Part shown: positions 9,352 through 20,533 of the stretch, one piece after another | Position numbering within the stretch: position 1 is the stretch's first letter | Layout: each line of letters opens with the position of its first letter | Assembly: GCF_900496995.4 (NCBI RefSeq) | Contig: NC_044004.1 | Location: 1-64,000 of the forward strand | Direction of reading: 5' to 3' | From: Aquila chrysaetos chrysaetos | Lineage: Eukaryota > Chordata > Aves > Accipitriformes > Accipitridae | DNA length: 64,000 nucleotides | Notes under the pieces: generated by a model | Seen by the model: only the letters and a program-made list of their open reading frames with translations | Told to the model about the DNA's origin: nothing | Database searches by the model: none | Program-made: the position numbers and the translations under genes

Positions 9352-9843
9352 GTGACAAATTGGAGGAGCCAATTTGTATTGGATAAAGAAATCGACTTTA
9401 TTAGCAAGCGATAAGAGAGCAAAACAGCGCTGGGCGGCCGGGGAGGCAACGCTCCGCCATAGGCCCGCAACTTTATGTTACCGTTACATTCCTTCTATAC
9501 ATTGCTTGTACCCCTTTCTTGTAAGTCTCCGCCTTGTCCTGCTGCTTCTTTCTTCACTCGTGCAGGTCTGTTGCTATGCAGATTCGGTAATTTTCTCAAG
9601 GATGAGTATGGAGAAATATAGTCTTGGTAAATTGCAGCTCTTGTCCTTCCTCTCCTTATCCAGTAAGTTATAGCTGTTGTTCTTTCCCCGCCCCTTATCT
9701 AGTAAGTTATAGCCATTGCCCTCTTCCCGTGACCTTTACGCGTCACTTAAGCAAGCTTTGTTATTTACACCAGGCATATGTTCACTCTCCATGTGTCTCT
9801 TCCCCCTTCTTGATTTCATGAACAAAGTTAACCCGTTCATTAC
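9352..9843 (-). mobile_element. 3' LTR of minus-strand gamma-type ERV
   Basis: On the minus strand it begins TGTAATGAACGGGTTAAC directly after the polypurine tract aaaaggggggat (9844-9856) and runs to about 9352, giving about 492 bp with TG...CA ends. The env gene lies immediately upstream in viral order. Confidence 0.75.
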
Positions 9844-9845
9844 AA

Positions 9846-11990
9846 TCCCCCCTTTTCTATTTTATCCTGATTTTGTTCATTAAATCGATCCAATGCTTCT
9901 TTTGCTCGCCCAAGGATAGGAGTAATTCCTCCATCTCCGATCTGTTCATATTGCTTTCGTAGCAGCATTAAATGTGCAGCTTCTAAGCGCCCTTTAACAA
10001 CAGCGATCAACTTATTAAAAATGCATGGCCCAAAAGTCAAAAATAAGATCAACAAAATAAGAGGTCCTGCAACGGTTGACAATAGGGTGGTTAACCAGGG
10101 TGAATAATTAAACATGGATTCAGACCAGTTCTGTTGTACTTCCCAGTCTTTTTTCCGTTTTTCTAACCCCTCCCGTAGCTTGGCCATTGTATCTCTAACT
10201 ATCCCAGTATGGTCAACATATACACAACACTCCTCCCGTAGGGCTGCACATAACCCCCCCTGCTGCATGAACATTAAGTCCAAGCCCCGTCTGTTTTGTA
10301 ATACTACTTCTGATAAAGACCTTTAGGGATATACAAGGTGTAACCCCAGTTTGGGAGCAAATCCACTTAGTACTATCTGCAGGAATTAACCACTCAGCTG
10401 TTATTTCTCCTGATCTGCGAGTTGTGTTACACAGGTGTCGTTTGTCCTTTGGGACATTTCCGATACACTTTCCTTTTCCCGATACTTGAGACATTGTTAT
10501 CCCTTGTTTACGTCCGGATTCTTTATTCCACACGCACTGAGCTGGGTTTGTTCCGTTGGACTTTTTAAATCTACTGTCCACCCCAATAGCTTCATAAAAG
10601 GGCGGTCGAATGTCGTAACACAACCAACAATGCTCAGTCATATTAGGGTGGGCGGCATTCAGTACCTGATAACTGGCTTGGAGCATATCCCACAATGGGT
10701 TGATTTTTGTTGATACGCCCGAGATATTGTTTTCAGCGATGTCTATGTTAGGGAGGATAGTAGCAGTCTGTACAATACTGTTACTATCATCTTCCTCTGC
10801 TACGACCGAATTTGGTCCTACACCAGAGGGTTCATTTGGCACCAGCTCTTTCCTTATCGTAATTATTCCTCCTGAATCTGTGCCTGGTTTCCAAAGTCTG
10901 ACTCCCCATGTTCTCCCGGTTAACCAAGCAGGATCTTTCGGGTTGGTTACATTAATATAAATATATGGGCAATTTCCACTCCATAGTCCTGTTTGGCTTC
11001 CATCCCAACCCTGTGAGGCAGGTGTACATCCATGAGGCCCCCACCCTACAGACTGGAATTTATCTGGACCTCCCCCAGGAATCCAATCAGAAGCTATAGT
11101 TTCGCAACCCCAATAAGCACAATAGTAAGAGTCGGGATGGTTGCAATACCCCTTTCCAGGGTTAGAACTGGGACAAAAGTAAAAGCCTAAGTTATGTAGA
11201 CATGGGTTCCTGGGGACGATTTGACATAAGGATTGATTAAAGCTTGGGGCCCCGGCAGCAATTACTTGCTGTAGTATCTTTTGATCCTCCCACCTATAGA
11301 GCGTCCATTTGTAGGGTTGGTGGGGGTTCCCTTTGCCTTGGGTTGTCCCTATTAGCATTAGTAACGGTCCTATCATCCAAGTGCTTAATCTCAAGTTTGA
11401 GAAAAGTGGTGTCCCTTTACCCTTGCGATAGGTGTTCCGAGGGTGCTGAATCATTTTGATTTTTGTCTTCATCCCTGGTGAGAGATGGGAGACTTTGGGG
11501 AAGCTCTGAGGACATTTTGTTTGGGAGTAATAAGTCAAGAGGCTCCGTGAGCCTTCTCTGGAGGTAGTTCATCAACCTTAATCCCCACAGCAGTACGTCT
11601 CTGCCCTCTTCTCTGCCTACTCTGTTGCTTAGAGCAGCGAGGTGTACCATCTTCTTGGCAGCAGTCGTATTCTTCAGGGGAACCTCCTTTATATTTACTT
11701 TGCTTTGACTTATATGCGTCCCAGTTTGTATCCTTCACTTCCCCAGCTCCCCCCCACTCTGACCACTGTTCGTCTGCGGGATACTTGCACTATTTCAGCT
11801 TTCGTTGGGCATAACTCATTTACATAAAGGTAACACCTCTCAGGGTTTATGCCTTTAGCAAAAATATCCCACCATTCTTTGGAGTTTGTTTGTTTGGTTT
11901 TGGGGGGGGGGGTCTGTGTGGTTTTTTTGGTTTTTTTTTTTTTTAATAATTTTCTGAGTTGATACTCCCACACGTAATGCTTACTCAATT
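9846..11990 (-). pseudogene. ERV env, gammaretrovirus-type, broken
   Basis: Minus-strand envelope sequence in three pieces. The leader region lies at about 11410-11990. The surface subunit is at 10213-11538 and has a CWLC motif, as in gammaretroviral envelopes. The transmembrane subunit is at 9840-10283 and has a C-x6-CC motif (CAALREECC), a hydrophobic membrane anchor ([15 protein letters not shown]) and a cytoplasmic tail. At the subunit junction (about 10300-10330) the frame changes and the fusion-peptide and first heptad region appear to be missing. The leader is also frameshifted and carries a poly-A/T expansion near 11890-11945. It is not expected to be functional. Confidence 0.8.
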
Positions 11991-12129
11991 AATTCCTGTT
12001 CGTAATTATAACATTCGTGGCAAATGTCACTAGGGGAATACCCATAGGAGCAATGTGTCCACCACTTTTCTCTACAAAGTTTACACCTGTAACATAGAAA
12101 GATAACATATACAGTGAGGATTTTTTTAC

Positions 12130-13105
12130 AAAAGACAGTCTCACTCCTCCACTTTTCTTCGGAACTTGATTTTCAAGCTGTCAGGGTCTCTGGTCGCCTC
12201 CCAGTGAGAACTCTGAATTGGTCCTTTGATCCTGCTTGCATGAGTCCATCCTCGTTCTGCAGTTCAGACAGCAGTTTCTGTGGTAAGTAAAACAAGAAAG
12301 GGCCCCTCCCACCTAGGAGTGAGAGAGGATTCTTTCCAGGCTCTGGTTAATACCATATCACCTGGCTTCACCGAATGTATGGATATATCTAAGGGTGGCC
12401 TCTGTACCACCATTCCCTTCTTTCGCAATCGCTCCCTCCTTTTCATTATCTGAACAATATAAGGGTTAATGCTATCTTCATCTAAAGTAGGATAATCGGC
12501 TGGGCATTCCATATCATAGGGCATGCCATATAACATTTCAAAGGGAGAAATTCCAGTATCTGCTCGGGGCTGAGTCCGAATATTTAATAAAGCAATTGGC
12601 AAACTTTTACCCAGGACATTTTGGTTTCTATCATTAACTTAGTTAGTTGCTTCTTTATTTCTCCATTCATTCGTTCTACTTTCCCGGAGCTTTGGGGATG
12701 CCACGGGGTATGGAACTCCCACTTAGTTCCAAAGGGGGCTAGAGCTTCTTTTACTACTTTGGAAACGAAATGTGGGCCTCTATCTGAATCAATAGTTTCA
12801 ATATTTCCATATCGCGGTATGATATGCTCTAAAAGTATTTTTACCACTGTATTGGCAGTTGCCCTAGCAGTAGGGAACGCCTCGACATAATGAGTGAGGT
12901 GGTCTACCAATACAAGTAAGTGTTTATATCGCCCTACTTTAGGGAGATCAGTAAAATCAATCTGTATTTTGGCGAATGGTCGGTGTGCCAATTCCCGTCC
13001 CCCTTGTACTTTTTCTCTAAGATGCTGCTTATTGATCCTCTGGCACGTTAGGCACCCTTGTACGATTCCCTTGGCTACATTATAAACCCCAATACACATG
13101 TACTT
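12130..13105 (-). pseudogene. ERV pol, integrase portion
   Basis: Minus-strand integrase. The C-x2-C end of the zinc-binding region (CLTCQRIN) and the DDE core (IDFTDLPKVGRYKH, IDSDRGPHF, SSGKVERMNGEIK) lie at 12584-13099. The C-terminal domain (PRADTGISPFEMLYGMPYD) lies at 12264-12602 in another frame. There is a frameshift near 12600 and a TGA at 12264 where a CGA arginine codon would fit. Everything upstream of integrase is missing at 13105. With env and the 3' LTR it forms the 3' half of one minus-strand provirus. Confidence 0.8.
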
Positions 13106-13478
13106 TATTGCGAAATGATCATGCTGTCCTTGAAGTCCTTATTCCTGTCCTTGTTCCTTGACCTGGAAGCTTAACGCAGCGTCAATCACATGCGGTCCGT
13201 TTCAGCATTGCTCTCGTCTAGCGTACAGGAACACCTAGCCCTAAGAGCAAAGAAACTGCAAAACTTATGAAATAATTACCAGTTAATGGCTTGCTATACT
13301 CTTGTCTATTGTTTCAGTCATAGCGTTAGTATAAGATTCCTAATAATTATTTGCCAGATCTCACTTTCACAGTCCACATGGCAGCAAACCATTTTCCACG
13401 GCTGGGTACAAAATACTAAAAACCATCCACAGATTTAGACATACCATAAACGAATGTATGGAAATATGCTGTCACCTG
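13106..13478. other. AT-rich segment, nothing recognised
   Basis: This stretch joins the truncated integrase to the GC-rich protamine-like flank. I see no ORF, no LTR hallmark and no repeat of other window sequence. Confidence 0.5.
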
Positions 13479-14059
13479 CCGTGCCGGGGGGCCGGGCACC
13501 GGGGGGCCGGGGGCAGGGCTGGGCCCGGCGTCGGCGGCGCCAGGAAGGCTGAAGGGCGATGGTGCGGAGGGAAATGCGGGGCTTAATGACGGAGGCGTCA
13601 CGAAAGGGCAGTCTGGGGGACCACGGCGGGCGCGGGTGACGACGGCGGCCCGTGGGTGTCCCCCAGGCCCAGCTGTGGCGAGGCTCACAGGACCCTCCTC
13701 TTCCTCTGCGGTAGTCGAGGGTCCTGGCTTCGACCCCTGGGGGAGAAGCGATGCTGAGCCCATCACCGCTCCCACCCCCGGCCGGGGGGACCAGGAGCTG
13801 TACCCCTCGGCCGTGGGGCCAGACGGCACCACCCGCCACCACCTCCACCGCCAGCAGATCGACGCCGGCACCGCGCCATCACCACTCTGCCCCTGCGCCG
13901 CCTCCATCCCGCTGCTGCGCCGCCTGCGCCGCCGGCCGTCCCGGGGACTCCTCCTGCGTCTCCCTGTGCCGGGGCGGTGACCGGCGGACCCGCCGGCACA
14001 GTGCGGTGCTGACGCGGGGCGGCCGCCCTCCTCCTGCGGGCTGGGCCGGTCCGGCAGCC
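13479..14059 (+). repeat. Duplicated upstream flank of P2
   Basis: It matches 53760-54290, upstream of the intact gene at 54375: 'gaaatgcggggcttaatgac', 'gagaagcgatgctgagccca', then 'ggggactcctcctgcgtctc'. At about 13980, where the 54375 copy enters its TATA box, this copy passes into 'cggcggacccgccggcac' and the 81-bp repeats, as at 1208. The two promoter types thus share a common upstream flank. Confidence 0.75.
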
Positions 14060-14405
14060 CACGGGAGGCCACGCACTGGTCAGGCGTCGCCGTGGGGACC
14101 ATTTGTGATGCCACCGGTGAGGTTGGCCTCCTCGCAACGCGGCCTCGTCAACGCGGGCCACGCACGGGTCAGGCCGGTCCGCCGTGGGGACCTTGTGATG
14201 CCACCACCGGTGAGGTTGGCCCTCGCAAACGGTCAGGCCATCGCAACGCGGCCGCCACGCACGGTCAGGCGTCGCCGTGGGGACATTGTGATGCCACCGG
14301 TGAGTTTGGCCTCGCAACGTGGCCTCGCAACACGGCCACGCACGGTTTCGGGCGTCGCCGTGGGGACATTGTGATGCCACGCGTGACGGTTGGCCCTCGC
14401 AACGC
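14060..14405 (+). repeat. 81-bp tandem repeat, indel-rich copy
   Basis: Four degenerate units of the repeat at 1294-1690, marked by 'tgtgatgccac' near 14105, 14195, 14288 and 14370. Units differ by many 1-3-base insertions ('accatttgtgatg', 'ctcctcgcaacg', 'cacgggtcagg'), far more than in the first array. Confidence 0.75.
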
Positions 14406-14439
14406 GCCCGTGTCACCAAGGGCCTCGCCCCGGCACCCC

Positions 14440-14448
14440 TATATAAAG
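14440..14448 (+). promoter_or_regulatory. TATA box of P2
   Basis: TATATAAAG in 'cacccctatataaagggggc', 75 bp before the ATG at 14515. Confidence 0.7.
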
Positions 14449-14514
14449 GGGGCGGTGGCACAGAGCCATCGCCCTCCGGCAGGGCAGGGCGGCCACCGAA
14501 GCCAGGTAGCCAGC

Positions 14515-14644
14515 ATGGCCCGGTCCAGGCATAGCAGGAGCGAAGCAGGAGCTGACGCTGCAGCAAACCACGCGTCGCATCCACAGCCGCCCTCACCGCT
14601 GGTACGGGTAAGAGTTGATGCAGACCCGCGGCACGCAGCCGCTG
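14515..14644 (+). pseudogene. Protamine-like copy P2, frameshifted
   Basis: It opens MARSRHSRS like P0, but a base missing after 'agcaggagc' shifts the frame to EAGADAAANHAS..., and the frame then runs on into the 42-bp array, ending at 15078. The arginine-rich remainder is not read. Promoter and start are otherwise kept. Because this block is full of small indels, assembly error is a live alternative. Confidence 0.65.
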
Positions 14645-16393
14645 GCACCGGAGAGCCGGTGGCGGTGTGGGACCCGCTGCTGCCAGTAATCGAAGGAGCC
14701 GGTGGTGGCGTGGGACCGCTGCCACCAGTATTGAAGGAGCCGGTGGTGGCGTGGGACCTGCTGCCGCCGCTACCGAAGGAGCCGGTGGTGGCGTGGGACC
14801 TGCTGCCGCCGCTACCGAAGGAGCCGTGGTGGCGTGGGAACCTGCTGCCGCCGCTACCGAAGGAGCCGGTGGTGCGTGGACCTGCTGCCGCCGCTACCAA
14901 AGGAGCCGGTTGGTGGCGTGGGACTGCTGGGCCGCCAGTATTGAAGGAGCCGGTGGTGGCGTGGGACCTGTCTGGCCGCCGCTACGAAGGGAGCCGGTGT
15001 GTGGCGTGGGACCTGCTGCCCTGCCGCCGCTACCGAAGGAGCCGGTGGTGGCGTGGGACCTGCTACTGCCAGTATTGAAGGAGCTGGCGGCGGCGTGGGA
15101 CCTGCTGCCGCCGCTACCGAAGGAGCCGGTGGTGGCGTGGGACCTGCTGCCGCCGCTACCGAAGGAGCCGGTGGTGGCGGGGACCTGCTGCCGCCGCTAC
15201 CGAAGGAGCCGGTGGTGGTGTGGGACCTGCTGCCGCCGCTACCGAAGGAGCCGGTGGTGGCGTGGGACCTGCTGCCGCCGCTACCGAAGGAGCCGGTGGT
15301 GGCGTGGGTGGACCTGCTGCCGCCGCTACCGAAGGAGCCGGTGGTGGCGTGGGACCTGCTGCCGCCGCTACCGAAGGAGCCGGTGGCGGCGTGGGACCTG
15401 CTGCCGCCGCTACCGAAGGAGCCGGTGGTGGCGTGGGACCTGCTGCCGCCGCTACCGAAGGAGCCGGGTGGTGGCGTGGGACCTGCTGCCGCCGCTACCG
15501 AAGGAGCCGGTGGCGGCGTGGGACCTGCTGCCGCCGTCGAAGGAGCCGGTGGTGGCGTGGGACCTGCTGCCGCCGCTACCGAAGGAGCCGGTGGTGGCGT
15601 GGGACCTGCTGCCGCCAGTATTGAAGGAGCCGGTGGTGGCGTGGGACCTGCTGCCGCCGCTACCGAAGGAGCCGGTGGTGGCGTGGGACCTGCTGCCGCC
15701 GCTACCGAAGGAGCCGGTGGCGGCGTGGGACCTGCTGCCGCCGCTACCGAAGGAGCCGGTGGCGGCGTGGGACCTGCTGCCGCCGGTATCGAAGGAGCCG
15801 GTGGCGATGTGGGACCTGCACCCACCGGTACCGAAGGAGCCGGTGGTGGCGTGGGACCTGCTGCTGCCAGTATTGAAGGAGCCGGCGGCGGCGTGGGACC
15901 TGCTACTGCCAGTATTGAAGGAGCTGGCGGCGGCGTGGGACATGCACCCACCGGTACCGAAGGACCGGCAGCGGCGTGGGACCTTCTGCTACCGGTACCG
16001 AAGGAGCCAGCGGCGGCGTGGGATCTGCACCCAGTGGGACCGAAGGAGCCAGCGGCGGCGTGGGATCTGCACCCAGTGGGACCGAAGGAGCCAGCGGCGG
16101 CGTGGGATCTGCACCCAGTGGGACCGAAGGAGCCAGCGGCGGCGTGGGATCTGCACCCAGTGGGACCGAAGGAGCCAGCGGCGGCGTGGGACCTGCACCC
16201 GCCGGTAACGAAGGAGCCGGCGGCGCCGTGGACACGAAGCCGACAGTACTGAAGGAGCCAGTGCTGGCGTGGGACAGGCAGGCGCCTGTAGCAAAGGAGG
16301 TGGCGATGGCATGGGACACACTGTCAGCGGTACTGATGGAGCCAGCGGCAGTGTGGATAAGAAGCCGCCGGTATGCAGGGAGCCGGCGGCAGC
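14645..16393 (+). repeat. 42-bp minisatellite array, about 40 units
   Basis: The same unit and the same terminal variant series as 1915-3675, entered from the P2 CDS homology and ending in degenerate units that hold the LTR. Many single-base indels between 14690 and 15010 break the register. From about 15090 on the units are regular. Confidence 0.9.
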
Positions 16394-16398
16394 ATGGG

Positions 16399-16978
16399 GG
16401 TCGTCGTTTAACCCCAGCCAGCAACTAAGCAGCACACGGCTGCTCACTCACTCCCCCCCCACCCAGTGGGATGGGGGAGAAAATCGGGAAAAGAAGCAAA
16501 ACCCATGGGTTGAGGTAAGAACGGTTTAATAGAACAGAAAGGAAGAAACTAATAATGATAATGATAACACTGATAAAATGAAACAACAGCAACAATAAAA
16601 GGATTGGAATGTACAAATGATGCGCAGTGCAATTTATCACTACCCGCCGACCGGCACCCAGCTAGTCCCCGAGTGGCGATTCCCCACCCCCACTCCCCAG
16701 TTCCTATGCTAAATGCGACGTCCCATGGTATGGAATACCCCGTTGGCCAGTTTGGGTCAGCTGCCCTGGCTGTGTCCTGTGCCCACTTCTTGTGCCCCTC
16801 CAGCTTTCTCGCTGGCTGGGCATGAGGAGCTGAAAAATCCTTGACTTAGTCTAAACGCTACTTAGGAACAACTGAAAACATCAGTGTTATCAACGTTCTT
16901 CACGTACGGAACTCAAAACACAGCACCGTACCAGCTACTAGGAAGACAGTTAACTCTATCCCAGCTGAAACTAGGACA
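16399..16978 (-). mobile_element. Solo LTR, copy 3
   Basis: The third copy (580 bp) of the LTR at 469-1045, with the same atggg repeats at 16394-16398 and 16979-16983 and the same position within a 42-bp unit. Confidence 0.85.
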
Positions 16979-17050
16979 ATGGGACTGGCAGCCGCCAGTA
17001 GGGAAGGAGCTGGCGGTGGCATGGGACATGCCGCCAGCGGTGCAAAAGGA

Positions 17051-17100
17051 GCCGGCACAGGGTGCGGTGGTGGGATGGGAAACGCAGCGGGCGCTGCTGA
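17051..17100 (+). pseudogene. Protamine-like copy P3, 3' end only
   Basis: Sequence from 'ccggcacagggtgcggtggt' to TGA at 17098-17100 matches the last codons (HRVRWWDGKRSG..C) of the intact copies. It is joined directly to 'gtgcaaaaggag', which in P1 lies about 300 bp upstream, before the promoter. A deletion thus removed the promoter and the N-terminal two-thirds of the gene. The poly(A) signal remains at 17198-17203. Confidence 0.8.
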
Positions 17101-17197
17101 GCAGACCCCAGCACTGGGTGTCTGCGGAGCCAGTGTCCCGAGGAGCCCGGCCACCCCCGACTCCATGCTGCCGGACTACGGAGGCCCTGGCTCCACC

Positions 17198-17203
17198 AAT
17201 AAA
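17198..17203 (+). terminator. Poly(A) signal of P3 remnant
   Basis: AATAAA in 'ccaccaataaagctggaatg', with the GT-rich downstream element. It no longer has a promoter-bearing gene. Confidence 0.65.
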
Positions 17204-17527
17204 GCTGGAATGCTGGCATGGGCTGTGTGTGTTCTGGCTGTGTGTCTCCCTGTGCGCCGGCTCCGTGTCCCCCGCCGTCGTGTCCCGTGGGTGGGCGTCC
17301 GCGTCTGATGGGGGGGGGGTAGGGGGGTGTGTCCCGTGGGTGCGCCTGTGCAGGACCAGCACGTGTCTCCAGGGCTGGAGATGCCCCAGCCTGCCGGCTC
17401 CTGTGCTGGGTCTGACCCCCGTCTCCATGTCCCAGTCCATCTCCACGTCCCAGTCCATCTCCACGTCCCCAGGCCACCTCCATGTCCCAGCCCATCTCCA
17501 TGTCCCAGCCATGTGGCAGGTACACCC

Positions 17528-17601
17528 TGCTATGGATGCACGACTAACCGAATCCAACAGGTGTTAAAACTCAGATTTATTCTTCAGCAAAAGTTAGTTA
17601 T
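17528..17601 (-). mobile_element. LTR fragment
   Basis: The end of the LTR that is fuller at 55082-55590 ('tgctatggatgcacgactaa' onward), cut at 17601, where the block shared with 56747-57825 begins. It inserts at the same flank position as at 55082. Confidence 0.6.
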
Positions 17602-17605
17602 GCCG

Positions 17606-18690
17606 GGAAGATCACCCACACCCCACTGCACCCCTGCACTCGGCCATCCATCCGTCTGTTTGTCCACCCACCCACCTGTCCGTCCTTTCCTTCCTTCCAC
17701 CGGGTACGTTTCCAGTTCCAATCTGATCTCATCCAACCTCGTCCCATCTAATCTAACCCAGCCCAGCCTCGGGCAGGTGTCTCACCCTGCTCCCCAAGGC
17801 CAAAGCCAAGCAGCAGCACCTCCTTGCCCAGGGGACCCTGCACCCCAATGCAGGGTGCCGTGGCCTGGGGGTGCCTCCGTGCCACCCCAGCTGTTGTGAG
17901 GCGGGGCTGGTTTGGGGCTGGGGAGGCGATTTCATGCCACTCGGAGCAGGGATGCTCCCGCCTGGTGCCCGGGGCTGCCCGGTGCTGCTCCTCCTCCCTC
18001 ACCCTCTCTCGGCCGGCTGCCCCCCGCCATGAGCACCCCATCGCCCCGGCTCGGCACAGGGGGTCCCGTCTGCACGCTGAGCGCAGGCACCGAGGAAATG
18101 CCTCAAGAGCAGGCTACGTCCCCCCTCCCAGCCTGCCACAGCTGGACCCGGGACAGCTCGGGGGGTCCCCGGGGGGGTCCCACGGACGCGAGGTCACTCC
18201 ACCGGTGCCGACAGCCCCAGCTCCTCCCTGGAGCCCCGGCACCAAAAGCCGGTCCTTCCCGCCTGCGGGATGCAGGAGCCGTGCGCTCCCTGCTGCCCCA
18301 TGGGGAAACTGAGGCACGGGCCGAGTATCTGCGGATCACCAAGGGAGGGTACGAGAGCGACAGGGACTGAGGGCAGCTCTTGCTGGTCCCCTCTGTCACC
18401 CACCGCTCTGGTCCCCAGGAGGTTTCCCACTAAACCTCTCTGCCCACCCTTTCTGGGGCCTTTCTCCCCATCCCTGTGGGGTCATGGGTGCCCGGGGGGA
18501 AAGCCCGGGACCACGTGTGCTGTCCCAGGGTCTGTGCTGCACGGGGTCCGGCGATGGCGATGCTGCTGTCCCCGTGCGTTTGTGTCCCCCCCCGCTGATG
18601 AGGTGTGTCCCAGTACACCAGCGGGGTGTCCCCAGCCTGGCTCACCACATCCCCGGGAGCCCCCACGTCCCCTGCCCGAGGATGGACAGT
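17606..18690. repeat. Segmental duplication, about 1.1 kb
   Basis: Nearly identical to 56747-57825, from 'gccgggaagatcaccc' to 'ccccgtcccctgcc'. One of the few indels is 'gctggcacggg', present only at 57110-57120. It is GC-rich and has open frames on both strands, but none has homology I recognise, splice signals that stand out, or frame-preserving change. Confidence 0.85.
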
Positions 18691-19477
18691 CTGGGGACAC
18701 GGGGGGGGACAGTCTGGGGACAACCCAGGGATGGACACGTTGGGGGAAACGGGGACACCCCAAGGATGACCAGGCTGGCGATGGGGGGGGGGCAGCCCGA
18801 GGATGGACAGGCTGGGGACACGGGGGGACATCGTGGGGATACCCCAAAGGGTGGACAGTCTGGGGACACCCCGGGGATGGACATGTTGGGGGAAACGGGG
18901 ACACCCCAGGGATGACCAGCCTGGGGACGGGAGGGGGACACCCAGGGATGGACAGGTTAGGGACACAAGGGGACACCCCAGGGGACAGACAGGCTGGGGA
19001 CATGGGGGACACCCCAGGGGTGGACAGTGTGGGGACACAAGGGGACGCCCCAAGGGATGACCAAGCTGGGGACATGCAGAGGCTGGACAGGTTGGGGACA
19101 TGGTGGAGACACGCCGAGGGATGGAGAGGTTGGGGACATCCCGAGGGATGGACACGTTGGGGACACAAGGGGACACCCAGGCCCTGGCCAGGCTGGGGAC
19201 ATGAGGGGACATCCCAGGGGATGGCCGTGTTTGGGGACAACCCAAGGGCTGGCCGTGCCTGGGATCTCGCCGCACCAGCCCCTGCGGGCACCCGCTGGGT
19301 GTGGGGCTGTCCCCAGCGCCGGCGGACGCTGCGTCCCCAACGTTGTGCCCCCCGGCACCGCGTGTCCCCTGGCAGCGGGGACAGCTGTGGACCCCGGAGG
19401 TGTCCCTCTCGCAGTCCCATCCTGCCCACGCCACCCCGGCGCTGCGCGCGGTGACGGCCGTGTCACCTGCCTGGCTG
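18691..19477. repeat. Copy of RNF145-like intron 1 minisatellite and tail
   Basis: Repeats of about 40-50 bp built on 'ggatggacaggctggggaca', then from 19241 a unique tail ('gatctcgccgcaccagcccc' to 'gcgcgcggtgacggccgtgt'). The same minisatellite and tail occur in order at 61300-62340 and 62375-62580, inside intron 1 of the RNF145-like gene. At 19477 the copy is joined to CR1 sequence. The long minus-strand frames here are repeat artefacts. Confidence 0.85.
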
Positions 19478-20010
19478 GATGTCATACACCTGGACTTCTG
19501 TAAGGCCTTTGATACGATCCGCCACAACATTGTTACCTCTAAATTTGAGAGAGATGGGTTTGATGGATGGAGTGCTGAATGGAAAAGGAACTGGCTGGAT
19601 GGCCACCTCCAAAGAGTTACAGTCAACAGCTCAATGTCCAAGTGGAAACCAGTAACGAGTGGTGTCCCTCAGGCATCTGTACTGGCACCAGTATTATTTA
19701 GTATCTTCGTTAACAACACAGTGGGTCTGAGTACACCCTCAGCAAGTTTGCAGATGACACCAGACTGAGCAGTTCACTTGCTAGAGGGAAGGGTTGCCAT
19801 CCAGAGGGACCCTGACAGGTTTGAGGAATGGGCCCATGTGAACCTCACGAGGTTCACTGAGGCCACATGCAAGGTCCTGCCCTTGGGTCTGGGCAGTCCC
19901 CAGTGTCAGTACAGGCTGGGGGATGGAGAGCAGCCCTGCAGAGAAGGACTTGCGGATCCTGGTGGATGAAAAATTGGACATGAACCAGCAATGTGCTGAG
20001 AACCTAAACG
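19478..20010 (+). mobile_element. CR1 LINE fragment, reverse transcriptase
   Basis: The plus strand reads the CR1 reverse transcriptase region: [14 protein letters not shown] (catalytic D region), then [19 protein letters not shown], with a changed active-site strand and frame breaks after 19770. Further CR1-like sequence (DPDRFEEWAHVNLTRF) follows to about 20000. It is truncated at both ends and marks the left boundary of the AT-rich TRIM36 segment. Confidence 0.75.
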
Positions 20011-20533
20011 TTCAGCTGCAGTTCTGATTGCTCCCTGCTTTATATTGTATTTTTGCAAATGTTATTTCGATCTGAAAGGCGCAACCTCTGGTGCTCAGGG
20101 GTTAACTGGAAAACATTTGACCCTTCAGAGGTATTCAGGCAGACTTCTTAAAAGGAGAACAGCAATCACGTGCTGTCAGCTTTGACTTCATTCAATGGAA
20201 AACTGACTATGTAGATTTAAGTTACATAAAAGGCGGATTTCTACCCCTGAAGAGTAGTTTTGGTTGCTAGTCAAACTTCTTCCCTGCTTCCCCCTGGGAA
20301 GAAAGTCTGCGGATAACAGCATTGCACAGATCGCAAGAAAGGCAGGAGAGTTCCTGGAAGAACATTTCCCACTGGTGTGGGAAGTGTCTGGACTGTTTGT
20401 TTAAAAAAAGCACGGCCCAGAGGCTTGTGAGCAACACGTAGGTAGAATGTAATTAATCAGGACTGAAAACTAAGGTAGAATTCTTCTGCTCTCATCTTCC
20501 ACCTCAGAACAGCAATGGGAAGAGATTACTGCA

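Noticed and set aside
18430-19641. 403-codon minus-strand frame rich in SPxCPP
   Set aside because: It lies on the intron-1-type minisatellite. A similar 433-codon frame over 61248-62549 lies across an intron of the RNF145-like gene.
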